From Sarcocystis neurona (Eukaryota; Apicomplexa; Conoidasida; Eucoccidiorida; Sarcocystidae): a stretch of DNA of 64,000 nucleotides. Where the stretch lies: positions 1,672,910 through 1,736,909 of the forward strand of contig KL647290.1 of the NCBI GenBank assembly GCA_000727475.1, given 5' to 3'. Numbering within the stretch: position 1 is the stretch's first letter; each line of letters starts with the position of its first letter. The position numbers were made by a program, and so were the translations under genes. Below the pieces are notes generated by a model. That model saw nothing but the letters and a program-made list of their open reading frames with translations, did no database searches and was not told the origin of the DNA. This document shows, piece by piece, positions 12,701-27,700 of the stretch.

Positions 12701-15700
12701 TGCTCCCCTTGCTGCCCGCCCTGCCGGTCTCGTGGGGCTGTTGCGCCGCTGCCGTCCACTCAAGGTTGTCAGCGCTCCTCTTCCTGGCATTGCTGTATCA
12801 GGACTTCCATCAGGATCGATTCTCTGCGCCCGGTGCGGGTGCGGCTATCGCTGCTGCGCTGGTGCTGCTGCATTGTTGTGTGCAGACCGACTCCGCAGTA
12901 CCGTCCAGAAGAGGAAGTGGAGACGAACGTGATTTACCGTTTGAAGCTCGACCAACTTTCGTTAAATCGTCCGAGTACGGAAGAGAAAGAAGGCGTTCAC
13001 AAGTGTCTCTGGCCGTACGAAGCGAGGACGAGAAACATGACGTACTCCAGTCCGCTCTACGTGGACGTTGAGCAAACGACGTACACGGTCGATCCGGACA
13101 CGGGCGCGGAGGTGGGCCATGCAGACATCTTTTTTGCTGCTGTGCTTGCTCTCTGCACCCTCTATGCCTGCTGACATTCCTTGGCTCTGTGTCATTTCTC
13201 CATAATTGTGTGTGTACCTGTGGATACCCATGTACAGAAGTCTTCGTCAGGACACTCAGGCATTCTCCTGACCCGCTCAGGAGTAGCGCTCGTGTGTGGT
13301 CGAATTCGTGCCGCGCGCATGCTACGCGCCCCGCGTCTGCGTGTACGTACCTGTCTGCAAGAGTTAGTGGGGTGTGTGTGTGTGTATATATGTGCGTACG
13401 TATATTAAACATGTACGTGTGCATAGCTCGGCCCAGGTTTGGGCGTTTCGACTAACTTAGACCTGAGCAGGACGAATAGGGGGAGTCCACTTGCATGTCT
13501 CTTTACGTTGGTGCATCTTTGTGGCAGCATATGCTTCAGTATTTCACCGGCGTTCCTAGGTGGAGTATCGCTTGTGTATGTACGTATTGTTGTATAATAT
13601 GTACGTACGTATTCGTAGGCGCATGCAACAGTTTGTGGGTGCATCACGTGTATGTGGATCGGTAGAGCACTAAATCTTTCCTGCCGCTTGTGCAAGCTTC
13701 CTTAGGATTCCGCGCGTATCTCCGTCGGCAGCAAAGAGAGCGACGTTCAGCGTTCACGCGTGGAGAGAGCAGCGGTCGGCGGAGACAGGTTGTTTGCCGT
13801 TCGTGACGCGTCTGAGGCAGCACACAAACATACAAAAGTGTGCACCCAGTCTATTGTATGTGAGCAGACGTGACGACTGTTTTTTTTTGCTCCTCTCTGT
13901 TGCTCCATATCTGTCGAAATACGCAGGTGGTGGGGGAGTGGACGGGAGTGTCTTCCCCATCTCTGTGTGGACACGTACACGTGCGCGTACGTTCACATTC
14001 ATATATGTTGAGGGTGGACGTGGGCGCGTGACGCTGAGGTGGTACGTACTACGACCTTGGTGCGTCTCTGTGTACGACTGACGTGTGACAGTCTTCCTGC
14101 GGCTGTCCGTCGCAGAGTCTGGTAGACAAAGTAACGTACAACCGAGTCTTGCTGGGCCGAATCCCGATGATGTTGAAGTCGGTTTACTGCTGGACCAAGG
14201 ACTTGTCCCAGCACGACCTCAGCGACGTCGGGGAGTGTGCGTACGATCAAGGCGGCTACTTCATTATCAACGGAGGAGAAAAAGTACGGCTTGTGTTGCT
14301 GCTCGTCTCTGGCTCTTGTCCCTGCCGGTGTCTGGACACCTAGCGCACCTGCTTGCATTCCGCGCTCCTTCTCACATGTGTTGCTGATATGCAAGCGTCT
14401 GCTGTAATCGTTTCCCTGCTGTAGAGTTGTAGATGTGGAGGCACATATGTGCCCTCTTGACACCCTCTCAGGTGCATGTATGTAGACGTCCGTACGTGTG
14501 TGTGTGTATCTGTGTGTGTGTGTTCAGGTGTACATTGCTGCTGTTCCTCCTCATATATATATATATATATGTATGTGTATGTGTATCGCACGCCGTATTT
14601 CCCAGCAGTTACACAGGTGTGTACGTGTACGTACTGCGCATTGTCTCTTCTCATAAATGTATACATATATCTTTAGATATTTTGATTGATAGATGTGAGA
14701 ACTGCGTCCCGCATTCCGTCTTATATGTGTCTACATATGTACTGCATGCAGCGTGTTTCCGCTGCCTCTCTCTCTATATATACATCTATATTTATGTACA
14801 CCGGTGTGGCCGGCCCCTTGTTCCTTCACATATAAGTATGTAAGGGCATTGGCGCAGCTTGGGGGAGCGATGTGATGACCCGAGACGCGGTAGAATAAGA
14901 GCGATTCGATCCACTCCTGCGGTGGACAAAACTGCCGTGCCACTACCTGCGTCCGTATCAACTGCCAAGGACTCTCTTGCTGACGCATCCGGCCACACTT
15001 TCGGCCTCAACGTCTGTATCTGCCCATACGAGTAGATATCTGCACCTACTGAGAGCAGCTACGAAGGTATCCGACTCAGAAGAAGGGCGGCACCCATATA
15101 AGCCCTCCCTGTGATCTGTGCTGGAGTGCTGCTGCTGTGCTGCTGCTGCGGCTGTTCTGTGCTGCTGGTGCTGCTGGATTGTGTGGTACTGCTGCTGCTG
15201 TTGTGTGCTGCCGCTGCTTCGGCTGTTCGGTGCCGCCGCTGCTGCTGCTGGGCTGTGCGGTGCTGCTGCTGCGGCCGTGCTGTGCTGCGAATGCTCCTGC
15301 GGCGGCTGTGCTATACTGCTGCTGCTGTGCTGCTGACGGTGTGTTGGTGGGGCTGGGTGTTGGACAGGTGCTGGTGGCACAGGAGCGCATGGCGTCGAAC
15401 TTCGTGTACGTGTTCCAGAAGAAGCAGCCGTCGAAGTTTGGGTGGGTTGCCGAAGTGCGGAGTCAAAAAGAAGGACTTCAGGCGACCAGCGGTTTTGCCG
15501 TGAAGAAGCGGAGTCGCGGCGGGGTGGGCGTCGGCGGAGGAGGCGCAGGAGCAGGGGCTGGAGGAGGAGGAGGAGGCGCAGGCGGAGGGGAAGCCCGAGC
15601 AGCAGGGGCAGCAGCAGCAGCCCGAAACGGCGGCCAGATCGTCGCCACTCTCCCGTACATCCGCACTGACGTCCCAATCGTTATTCTCTTCCGCGCTCTC

Positions 15701-18700
15701 GGGTACGAACTTTCTGCTGTGTTCTCTTTCTCTCGCCTGGGTCCCTCGCCTTCTTCACGACATGTGCTGCCCTCTCCCACCTCTCCTACATGCCTGCTGT
15801 AGAATTCCACGTTCCTTCCAGGTAGAAGAGGTGTGCTTCTGCAGTGTACCTGTCCATATATATATATATATATATACACACGTGAGTGTTAACGCTTTAG
15901 TACAGATACAGGTACACACATATGTGTCCGTGGGTAGACCCTTTATACACGTGCATGTGCTGCATGTACGTCTGCAGTATACTTGCATGCATATACATAT
16001 GTGTATACATGAGTTTTATGTTCTTGATGTACATGTATACTCACCCGAATAAATGTCTGTGTGTAGGTGTGTGTGTAGACCCCTGCTTACTCACACGCGT
16101 TACTCTGGCACGTACACAGGTACTTCTTGTGTATCTACACCTCCTCACTATCTCTTTCTCTCTCTCTCTGTATATATACGGATGTGTGTATATATGTGTG
16201 TGTCAAACGTCCCTGTGGAGTGGTGGGGGTCTTTGTGTGGGAAAAAGTTTGTGGAGGGTTGAAAGCGGCGTCTCGGTCATTTTCTTATTGACGCCACTCG
16301 GGCCAAACGTTTCCTCCTTCGCAGCTACACACGCATGCGTCCAGCGAGGCGTCGTGTTTTACCTTCGTGCAGACACGCACGTGCGTGTGCGGCTCTCTCT
16401 CGCCGGAAGAGTGTCTACCTGTGCTGCTGGCTTTTCTCTGTGTATGGATAGGAGCAGTGCCTCCTTTACGGTTTCTTCGCTCTCTTCACAGTGCTAGGGT
16501 AGGAGTGGGTCTTTCAACAGCGTCCGCTTTCTACACTGCTAGGGTAGGAGCGGATCTTTCTGCAGCGTCCTGTGCAGCGCATACGCGTCTTTTTCTGGAC
16601 GTGCCTGTGCTGTACTGCTTCCCTGCGTATGTGTAGGTATTATCTAAATATATGTAATGGTCTGTAGGACGTATACGCACAGAACCCCTTGTTTTTATAT
16701 CCGCGGTGCTCCGCAAGCACCCTTTTCCCGTTTCCAAAGTTTTGTGTGTCTGTGCTTTTGTGTCTTCTTTCTTGTGGTGTCTAGAGCCGCTTCCCCTCCT
16801 CCTCCTCTCTTCTCTTGTAGTGTCTAGAGCCGGTGTCTACTCTATACATACATGAGTGTGAAGGATGTATGCACCTGTCTGTACCTCGCCTTCCGTCTCC
16901 GCTCCGCACCCCTTCCCTATGTCTGCGCTGCACCTCTCCCTCCTCTCTTTTTCCGTAGTGTCTAGAGCCGCTGTCACTGTATACGTATATGAGTATGAAG
17001 TTGTGTGCGCGTGTCTCTACCTCCCCCGGTCTCTGTCTTCTGCCCTATGTGTCTGCCTGTCCACCTACCGCTTCCCGCCTTTTCTCCTCCTCCGTCTCCC
17101 CCCTATTCCTCTCTCTCGAGTTTATTGCTGTCTCCCTGTGTCCGTGTAACTCCCCCTCCACGCGACGCCGTCTCCGCGTGCCGCCTCCACGGGGTGTCCC
17201 TGTCTCCCTCTCCGTCTCCTGTCCGTGTCTGCTGGTGGCGGGTCTCCCAGGTGCATTTCGGACCGCGACATTCTGTTACGAGTGGCGTACGACCTGCAAG
17301 ACCACCAGCTGGCGTCTCTGATGAAGCCGTCGTTAGAAGAAGGCTTTGACTACAGCACCCAGGACATTTGCCTGGACTTCATCGGCAAGCGCGGGCCGAC
17401 GGTCGGCGCGCAGCGAGAGAAGCGGATTCAGTACGCCAGGGAGTTGTTGCGCAAGGAGGTGCTGCCGCACGTGGGTACGGAGGCAGGCTGCGAGAACAAG
17501 AAGGCGTTCTTCATCGGCTACATGGTGCACCGTCTGCTGCTTGCCGATCTGGGGAGAATTAACGAAGACGATCGCGACCACTTCGGAAAGAAGAGGCTGG
17601 ACATGGCTGGCCCGCTTATCGCCGCCAGCTTCGGTAAGCGCGCAACAGCAACACAGGAGAGCGGAGGAATGATTTTAGGTGGCGCTGTGGGGCGCGGCAC
17701 AGAAAACTGCGCGGCGGCGCAAGAAAGGAAGGGCAGAAACGGAAGCGAGAAGAGCAAAGGCGGGAAGGGGAAGAGCGGGAAGGGGGGGGGGGGGAGTTGC
17801 GTTGCCTGTAGTTCTACGCGTGTTCTCTCCAGCCTTATATCTCTCTCTCTCTGTCCGTGTACTTGTCTGCCGTATGTCTGTGTTTGCCTTGTGTGTGCGG
17901 ACGCATGTGCAGTATAGATGTGTGTGTATACCTGACACCGTAAATAATAGTTATTTGTAGAGATAGACGTTTTGGTGTGTACCGTAGAAAACATACATAC
18001 ACAGGAGAAACGAGAAAGATTTAGATATACACCTGGACGTATGCAAATGTCTCTGAGGCGACGCGTGGGGTTTGTGCGAGTGCTTGTATGTACAGTACCT
18101 CCTCTTGCACACAGGAAGGGCGTTGTCACTAGCGCAGTGTCTCGGCAGAGTCATAGTCACTTTCCACATCCGGAGTTCCCCCTACTTCTCTTCTGCTTGT
18201 TTTTTTCCTGCTCCCTCGTCGTCCGACTTCCTCTTGTACGCATGTGTGTGGACGAACAGGACGTGTGTAATTACGACCACTGAGATGGGAAGCGGACCCT
18301 ACTCCTACACAGAGACGTCTCCGTACACGCCACAGGAAAGTGTACGTGGGTCTGTCACTCCCTTCTTCCGTATTTACACATATATATGGATACGCGTGTA
18401 GCGAGCGACAGAAAGGACGAGACAAAGAAAGAGAAAAGCAACTGGCCCACTCGTCCGCCCTCCACGGGCAAGCCGCTATTCTTCCGTCGTTGAACAACCC
18501 TTGTACCTTGTCGACGAAGTCCAAATAGATGGACGTCCCTGTTTTTCCTCCTCTATGCTGTCACTTTCCGTGTGTGTATGTCCCCGTGACTCGCGTCGTC
18601 ACGTTTCTTCGCCTTCTCGTTTCTTCCGCTCCGTCTCGTCGGTCTGCGTGCCTGCTTTGCTGGGTCTGTGTGCGTTTCACCCGGCTCGTCCCCTCGGCTT

Positions 18701-21700
18701 GGAGGTGGACGTGTGTTTCTGCTCTTCTCACGGCGGCGTGTGTGTGTGGGTGTCTTCTGCGACTGTCTCGTCTTTCCTTGGGCAGGAACGCTGTACCGCA
18801 AGATGATGAAGGATGTCCGCCGGGTGCTGCAGAGACAAGTGGACCACGGGAAGTCGTTTGACGTAGCAGGGGCCCTGCGAAGCGCTTCGCAAATAACACA
18901 GGGACTTCAATATCAAATAGCAACGGGGAATTGGGGAAAGGACAGAGAGGGGAAGGTAGTGCGAACGGGGGTTGCCCAAGTGTTGAATCGGCTGACCTTC
19001 GCGTCGGCGCTGTCGCACCTGCGAAGACTGAATACTCCTTTGGGAAGAGAGGGCAAAATGGCGAAGCCGAGGCAGCTCCACAACACCCACTGGGGTATGA
19101 TCTGCCCTGCAGAAACACCTGAAGGACAGGCTGTCGGACTTGTCAAAAACCTCGCGTTAACTGCTGACATCAGCGTCGGAAGCGCCACCAACGCGGTGAA
19201 CGAGTTCCTCGTGGTGAGAAGAAGAAAAAGAGAACCAAGCAGAGTGTGCCGCAGAACAAAAAAGAAGTAGCCGCAGCAGGCCAAAGAAGATGCCGGGTGG
19301 AAGGGGTAGCGAGGTAGCTTGGAAAGAAGCGAGGACGAGAAGACGAAACAGCGTGAGATGCAGAAGCGGGTGCAAGGGAGCAGAGCACGGACGAAAGAAT
19401 GAGGAGGAGACGTAGAGGCGCAGAGAGCCGAACAAGGAGAAATAAGGGCGGGGAGGGAGAAAAGAAAAGTCGTCAGGTGGGATAAGGGAAGGATACGACG
19501 AAGAGGGGAACGAGGATAGGAAGGAGGAGGAGGAAAGCAGAAGAGCAGCAGCTACGGGAAGGAGAGAAATCCTTGTACACGTACATGCATACGCGTATCT
19601 GTGTCTCCCCGGTCTCTGCGAGCAGGCATATGTGTACGTATATGAGGGGTCCCGTTTGTCACTGCTACTGGTCGTGTAAACTTGTATCGCTGCTGCGGTG
19701 AAGAAGGAACGTTCTTGCTGCCGGTGATGCAACGCAGGACCGGCAGGGCCGCTCCGGCGGCTCCTGTCCTGCCGCTGCTCCTGCTGCGGCTTCTCTGCTT
19801 GCGCTGCGGTGCCGTTCTCCGCGTCTGCTGCTGCCGTTCCTGCTGCTCATGTTGTTGCCGGTGATCCTTCTGCGCTGCTGCGTCACTTCGCCTGCACCCC
19901 GTCCTCTATCCGGGGTTTGCTGCACGCTTCTGCTGTTGACGCCGGCTGCGCCTCTGCTGCGCAGGAGTGGGGCCTGGACCTGCTGGAGGAGATGACGCCT
20001 GAGGTGATCAAAGACCGAGTGAAGATCTTCGTCAACGGCAACTGGGTGGGCTGTTTCGACGAAGCGGACGTCCTTTGCTCGACGCTGAGGCAACTGCGCC
20101 GGCGGTGCGATATCTCTAGCGAAACGTCGATAGTGCGAGACCTCGTCAACAAAGTAAGTTGCCGGCTGGGGGGATTCTTTGCAGCCGCGTCCTTCGCGTC
20201 CACCTGGACTGCGCTTCAGTCTGCGTCAGCGCCTGTATGGCGCTTCACGTAGCTCTGTGTCTGCCCGGCCGGGGGCCGTCTCTCTTTTTTGTCGCGCTGT
20301 GTGCAGGCGTTCGTACTGAGCGGCAGCCTCTACGTGTGTGTCCGTACGTGCGTATAGGCGTCTGCTTGGATGCTTGCCCTGTACCCAAGTGTCCCTCTGT
20401 ATATATGTGTGTGCTTATCTACACCTACCTCGGCCCACACTTTTCAAAACGTATGTACGTGTGTCCGCATGTACTGCCGGCGTATATCTATAATTACGTG
20501 AATACACATGTGTATGCGTATACCTATGCATATGTAAAATAGGTGTGTATATCTGCTACTGCGTGGACGACGCGGTAGACGGTGTGAGGTGTATGCACAC
20601 CGTGTGGACGCTGCTTCTGCGGCGACTGGGTGGACACCACCTTCTCCGCGGTGGCAGGAGAAAGAAGCGTCGTGCAGGTTTGCTTATTTCTCGCCGCCGA
20701 ATACAGCCTGCACATATGTATTTGGTTCCACTCCCTCTGCGTACACGAGCTTTTGACAGCATCCATCAGCGTGCATTGCTGCTACGCTGCCTGCGTGCGC
20801 GACTGCAGGAGGTCAAGATCTTCACGGACGCCGGGAGGGCCATGCGACCGCTTTTTGTCGTTGACGAGGTACGTGCTTCTCGTCCACTGGCTAGCTGGCA
20901 GGGCGCCTGTGCCGTCGTGCGAGCTCGAGGCAGCAACCAGCTGTTGACATTTGACCAGCTGCTGCCAGCAGCATGTGGTGTTGCTGAGCCGCTAGCTGTT
21001 GCCGTCCAGATAGCTGCAGCTGTCCACTTTGCTGTCGCTGCGTAGCTAGCCGCAGCGGTTACTCAGCTGCATGAAGTGGCTACTCAGCTTAGTGCTGCGA
21101 GCTACGTACTGCTCGATCGGCCATGCGGATGCGTAGCTACCGGCCACTACGTGAAGCAGCAGCGTTTTTTCAATACCCGCGCACCACCGTATACGCAGTG
21201 TGCGTGCGCACCGATGCAGCTGCATGCATATATACACGTGCGTGAAGTGAGGGAGCGGAGACAACACAAACGAAGCCTCGTGACAAGCCCACGTGAATAC
21301 GTGTTCTCTCTCTCTGTATGTGCATATACATATTGTTTGTGTGGACCGGACAAGAGAGCATACCCTTCAGCTACGTATGTGGTAGCCGCTTCGGTGTACG
21401 AAGAGGAGCGCAAAACTGAAGTTTGAGAAATTCTGCATGAGGCTCGTGCAGGTGAAGAAGAGTTGGGACGGAGAAGAGAAATGGACGTCCTTTTCTGTCC
21501 GGCTTGGTGGAGGAGCCGGGGGAAGCTCTGCAGGGTAGACGTTGTTACATGCCGTGCGTGCTACAGGGAAGAAGACGGGACGTGTAGAAAACAGCCGTGT
21601 CTCCGCATTCATATTTGTAGCGAAAGTGAGCGGCGATGCTGGGACACGAAGGACAGCTATGCCTACGCATATGTGTATATCAGAACGAACTTTACATATA

Positions 21701-24700
21701 TATCTATATATACATATATATATATATATATGTACTTGTTAGACCTGCGTATGCTCTCTCTCTCTCTCTATCTATATATATATATGGGACGCATACATAT
21801 ACATGTATGTGTAACCCGTGTGTTTACGTGTGTGTGTACGTATCTATGTATATTGATCAGACCTACGCATGTTATTCCTGTCAGAACCAAATGCGTATGT
21901 ATGTATATATATATATATATATATATATGCTCGACGTCTTGTATGGATACATGTAAGTACACGATTTGTTACACGAGTGTGCATGTGTACCTTACTTATA
22001 TACGTGTGTGTGTCGTACACTTGTGTACATATGTGTAGATATATACACGTATGTGCGTCTCCCTCTCTCGACGGCGTAGAGAAAGGAAGTGCGTGTGTGT
22101 ACCTCCCTGTGACGGGGGACATGTGTGAAGCGAGCGGTTGCGCAGCGACTGCCACGTGCTGTTCCGACGCTGCTACTGCTGTTGTATGCGCGTCGCCGCT
22201 GCTCCTGCCGTCGCTCGCGCCTCTGTGCTGCTGCCGCTGGTGGGGTTTCTTCGCCGCCGCTGCCTGCATTTGCTTGCTGCTGCTGCTGCGTACACACGTT
22301 GTTGGCTTTTTTGGACTTCCTGGCCGGCGCAGAGGACGCGTGAGCTGGTGATGAGGAGAAGCCACGTGGAGGAGCTGCAGCGCAGAGGCCGGGACGAGAA
22401 GTCCTGGACCTATCTGATGGAGAGAGGCATTATCGAGTTCGTCGACTGCGAAGAAGAAGAAACTTGCATGATTGCAATGTTTCACAGAGATCTGAAAGAC
22501 CCTACCAAGTCGGTCACGTACACCTCTACTCTATCCTCCTAGACCTACGCCTGTCAAGAGTGAATGCGTCAGCCATCTTTGTGTCATACATACGTTTGTC
22601 GGTGATACACATATACGTCCATATCTGTGTATATATGTCTGCACGTGTGCACAGCGCAGAACAAGAGAGAAAAGCTAACGAGAGAGGAAGAGAAGAGAGC
22701 GCTGGCAGACTGCCACGCGATGTTCCGCTGAGATCTTCAAGAGCCCCTTGTGAGAAGAAGCATGTGTCCTTCTACGTGTAGGAGTGTGTGTGTACGTGTA
22801 AATACGTGTGTATGCCCACGTGGCTTTCAAGAGAACAGGACAGACATACTGCACCCTGCCTCGCAGGCGCTTCTGAGTCAGATTTTGATTGTCCACCGTA
22901 TACCTGCCTGTGTGTGTGTGGGTGTGTAGGGATATCGCCTGTACAAGCCTATGTATTCATACGTATATATATAATATATAGACACACGTCTGTATGGGAC
23001 ATCTGTGTATATATAGATACGTATATCCATTCAGACAAACTCGTGTATAACTGGGCCATTTATTACGTATATGTGTATCTGTAGGAACGAGGCATTTTAG
23101 TATATAAGTACATCCACGGTATATATGTGGTCCATATATGTATATATATGTGTATGTGTGTCCTCTACGTGTATATGTACATATACGTCTCTATTTGTGT
23201 ATACCTGTATCGGACATATGTGCGTAAAGGTGTATGTATGTATGTGTGTGGCAGGCGTAAGTATGTGTGTCCCATTCTCCTGCACGTGGGCACAAGAAAG
23301 AAGGCACCATAGGCTTGTGGCATCATCTGCTTGCGTGTGACTTGTACATACGCATGAAGAAGTTCAGTGCGCCTGCGTCTGCGACTCTGGGCCATATTTT
23401 ACTTGTACACCTACACAAAATATCTCCTTATACGATTATCTAGTCGTGGGACATGTGTACGGGTGTGTACGTGTCCGTATAGAGATGCGGCTACGAGTGC
23501 CTCTACGGGAGAAACGTGGGCGCCTGCTCGACAGTATTCTATTTTGTAGGCGTCGGAAGGAGCCCCTCAGGCGCTCGCAGAAGCAAGCGTGGCTTGTCGC
23601 ATATTTCGAGGGGCACGGACGTCTCCTGACGTAGCCGCTGTCTGCCTGTACATGGTAGACTCGCGCAGGCACACACACACACACACATATGCATAGTCCC
23701 ACACACATATGCAGAGTCCCTGTGTCTCTGTGTGTCTTTGTCTGTCTGCCTCCGTGGTCGTGTGTCTCTGTCTGCAGTGTCTCTCTCTGTGTTTCTCTGT
23801 ATATACGTAGACGTGTGTAGGGAGGGAAGGTTGGTACAGAATGTGAAGAAGAGGTTCACCGGCCGCGTGCATGAGGATTAAAACTCTTTTCTCCGTAATA
23901 CCGGTCGACGAGTATGTATATGGACGTGGGGTGGATATGGATGAGCAAGTGTATACGTTTGTGTATATGTGTATATACATATATACATATGTATGTATAT
24001 ACATAAAAATGTGCATATGTATGTGTACGATTCCTTACCTCGACTCTCTTCTGTCTCTGTGTTCGTCGTGCCCTCCCCTCGTCCCTTCTGGCATGCCTTT
24101 CGTTTTTCTCGTCTTCTTCATTTTGCTTCGGTCCTGTCTTCTCTTTTCTCGCTTTCTCTTCGCATTTATTCTCCTTTCTCTCTCTCTGCCCCAACGTCGT
24201 CGTGCTCTGCCTGTCGCTCTTTTTCCCGCCGCGTCGACTCTTTTCGCTGCTCTTCATCCGCTTTTCTTTTTTTCCGGTCGTCTTTCCTTCTCTCTTTGTC
24301 TTCTGCTGTCGGCGCGTGAGGCCCTTCCCCTTTTTGCCGTTTCCCCCTCTCTTTCCGCTGCTGCTTGGACCACACGTGTCGCCGTCTCTCTCTATGTGAC
24401 TGTGTCTGTAGCGTATTGCACACGGGTTTGCGCCAACTCTGCGAGAACTCATCCCTTCTCTCTCTGTCGCTCGCTCTCTCTCCTATGTGGCTGCACCACC
24501 TGACGTCAGTCCACGTGTCTTTCAGCAGCGTTGTTGTGTCGGCTTCTTCTCCTCTCTGACACCGTCTACGCAGGTGTAGCTGACGTGCCTTGTACCTCCG
24601 TCTCTTTTGCTCTCTTTCTGTACGTGTATTTCAATGTATCTGGTGAGGTGTACGTGGGTGTGTGTGTGCTCCAGGTGTATGCAGCGGACAGTATGGGTGC

Positions 24701-27700
24701 ACCCTCCTCTCTGTCTGTCTCTCTCTCTGCATGTGTATGCAACTAGAAACACGTATGTCTAGTCACCGAGGGTGACATACGTAGACACGTACATCTGTGC
24801 GTCTATAAAATGCACATGTTTCTGCAGCAGACGACGTGTCTCGATATACTGTCTATTTGACGACCGAGCTACATTCATATAAATGCGTATATGTGCGATT
24901 GATTGGCTGCGACCTCCCGTTGTCATTGCTCGGGGTGGCAGAGCTGCGGCTTAACGTTGCGCGTGTCTACGTGCGTGTGTGTGTGTGTGTATGTGTGTGC
25001 GGACAGACGGTCGACACCGTACACGCATTGCGAGATCCACCCGTCGTTGATTTTGGGAGTTTGCGCGAGCATCATTCCTTTTCCTGACCATAACCAGTCC
25101 CCGCGTAATGTTTACCAGTCGGCAATGGGGAAGCAGGCGATGGGCGTCTATACGTCCTCTTTCAACCACCGGATGGACACGCTGGCACATTTGCTGTACT
25201 ACCCGCAGAAGCCTCTGGTCTGCACTCGGGCGATGGAGTTTCTGCGCTTCAGAGAGCTGCCGGCGGGCATCAACGCGATCGTAGCTATTTTGTGCTACTC
25301 GGGCTACAACCAGGAAGACAGTCTTATTATGAGCCAGTCTTCGATCGACCGGGGTTTGTTCCGGTCCGTCTTCTACCGCACCTACTGCAGCGAAGAGAGA
25401 CAGCAGGGCAGTCTCCTTGTCGAGTGCTTCGAGCAGCCGAGTGTCGACCAGGTTCAAGGCATGAAGCGAGGCGACTATTCGAAGTTGGACGCCGACGGCC
25501 TCGTCGAGCCGGGAAGCCGAGTTTTGGGAGACGACGTCATCATAGGGAAGGTGAGTGGAACGCAGGCTCAAACACGGCACGCGAAAGCAGAAAGACCAGG
25601 AGGGAGAGCAGCGGCGGCGGAGAAGTAGGAGGGAAGGACGCGGAAAGCAGAGGGGGCAGCAGGTAGAGAAGGCGGAAACGGCGCAGAAGAGAGGGAGGGA
25701 AAAAGAGCGAGGAAGAATGGGAAGGAGAAGACAGTCAGAACGGAAACACGAAAAGGAAGGCAAGAGAAGAGCTTGCCACGAAGCAGGGAAAAAAGAGAGG
25801 AAACCGTTAGGGAGGTCATTCTGCTTTCAAAAAAGGAGAGTTAGAGGAGAGGGATAGGGGGCGGGAGGGGACTAGCAAATGACGACGACGCGCACACGAC
25901 GGGCGCGCGCGAGCACATACACGTAGAAATCTTTATATATACACACGTACCCGCACCTTCGTACATGTGTATGTATGTATGGGTACATACGTTGGAAGGA
26001 CGGACAGACACGCTATCACCGGGGGCATGTGTGTACAGCGTCGTTGGTGGTGGTGTACATTTCTTACACAGAAGAATAAGAAGAAAGTGGCAGCTCTACG
26101 TAGTAATGTCGAAGAGTTTTCAGACAGGGGGGACAGAGAGAAGGAGACCTCTCTGTCGTAAAGAGGCTGGAAAGCAGCAAAAGAGAAGAAAGAGAGAGAA
26201 GGCCAGAAGGACAGGAATAAACGCGTCTGAAAAAGACGAAACCTTGCTGTTACCCAGGAGAGAGTAGGTATCTACGAGAAGAAGAAGAAGAGAGGACCGG
26301 CCTCGTTGATACGTGCGTTTTACGAAGACGTAGGGAGTAAAACGCGTAAGACATGTCCAGACGAACAAGTGTACCTCTTGGGCGAACGACAACGCGGTCG
26401 CTGCTCAGCGAATAGGAAGAAGAGGTTTTTTTGATAAAGGAGGAAGGTGACTGGTTCTTTCCGAGCTTTGTGGTGGAAGAAGCTGTCACCTGGGCTTCAC
26501 CGAAAAGCCAAGAATATGACGAAGCACTTTTTATTTGCACGCAGCTACGCGTATATACATATATATGTATATGTACTTCTGCGGGCGCAGGTGTGTAGTT
26601 CTCTATTTGTGTATTTCTCTTTCTCAGTTTCTCCCTCTCTATCTGTCTATCTATTTCTCTCTACATGTATACGTTAGCTGCAGCAGCAGCAGCAGCACCG
26701 GCGTGCGCGACCCTTCAGCCGCAACAGCGGCAGCACATAGAATCAGCAGCAGCGGCGCTCGCCGAAGCACGAGCCGCCGCCGCAGGGGCAGCGTCTTTAG
26801 CAGCAGCAACAAGCCTGTAGAAATGGATGGGGAGGCGTCTTACTCTCCCCTTGGTGCCTGTCTGCGTGACTGCTCTGCTGCAGACTTCCCCTATTTTTGA
26901 GGACGAGACCGCGGGGGCCGTGGCGGGGGGAGCTGTTCCTCCGTACATGAAGACCAAGCGAGACTGCTCGTTGTGTCTCCGTTCGTCAGAGACAGGTAAT
27001 CTTCTTTACCGATTCTCGCTGCCCCTCTGCATGTAAGCACACGTATTTGTCTGGACGGGTGTCTCTCCTTCCCCGGAGAGGCACTGATGTTTATGTGTAC
27101 ATGCATGTATTTGCGTGTGTAGAATGATATGTCTCTATGTATAAGTATAAACACACACGTATCTGTATAGGTAGTATGTGCATATATATACATCTATATT
27201 TTTCTGCGTGTACGTATACAGCGTGTCTGTTCGAATTATATATACATATACATATATGTATGGTTATGCGTATGTATGTGTACTTATCGTCCGTATATTC
27301 AAGTAGGAGTAGAAGAGGCCTGCACGTCAAGAGAGACACAGAATTTCGTGCGTGTGTCTGTGTGTGTGGGTGACTGTATCCGTTTCTCTGCGTCCTCTGT
27401 GTTCGATCTCGTCTTTGCTGTTTATACGTATACATATTTGGATGCATCTGTCTGGAGAGAAGAAATCTGTACCAGCACAGACGTAGCCATACGTGTATAC
27501 AGAGGCATGTGAAGTTCCGCGGGATGGCGTGAGAAAACGTCTTCTCCAGCAAGTGGCAGGAAGAGCATTTCGCTGTTATCGGTCCTTCCGTTAGACACGT
27601 GCAGGAAGTTACGCGCACACACATATGTATATCTGTGTGTACAAAGGATCTGCGTGGTTGCTGTGCGGTTGTGGGACGTACAGAGAGAAGGACAGAGCGT

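Noticed and set aside
14958..15677. 239-codon minus-strand frame, Gln/Ser/Ala-rich
   Set aside because: It is the complement of the CTG array and of the Gly-rich part of RPB2 exon 4, which carries the conserved sequence on the plus strand.
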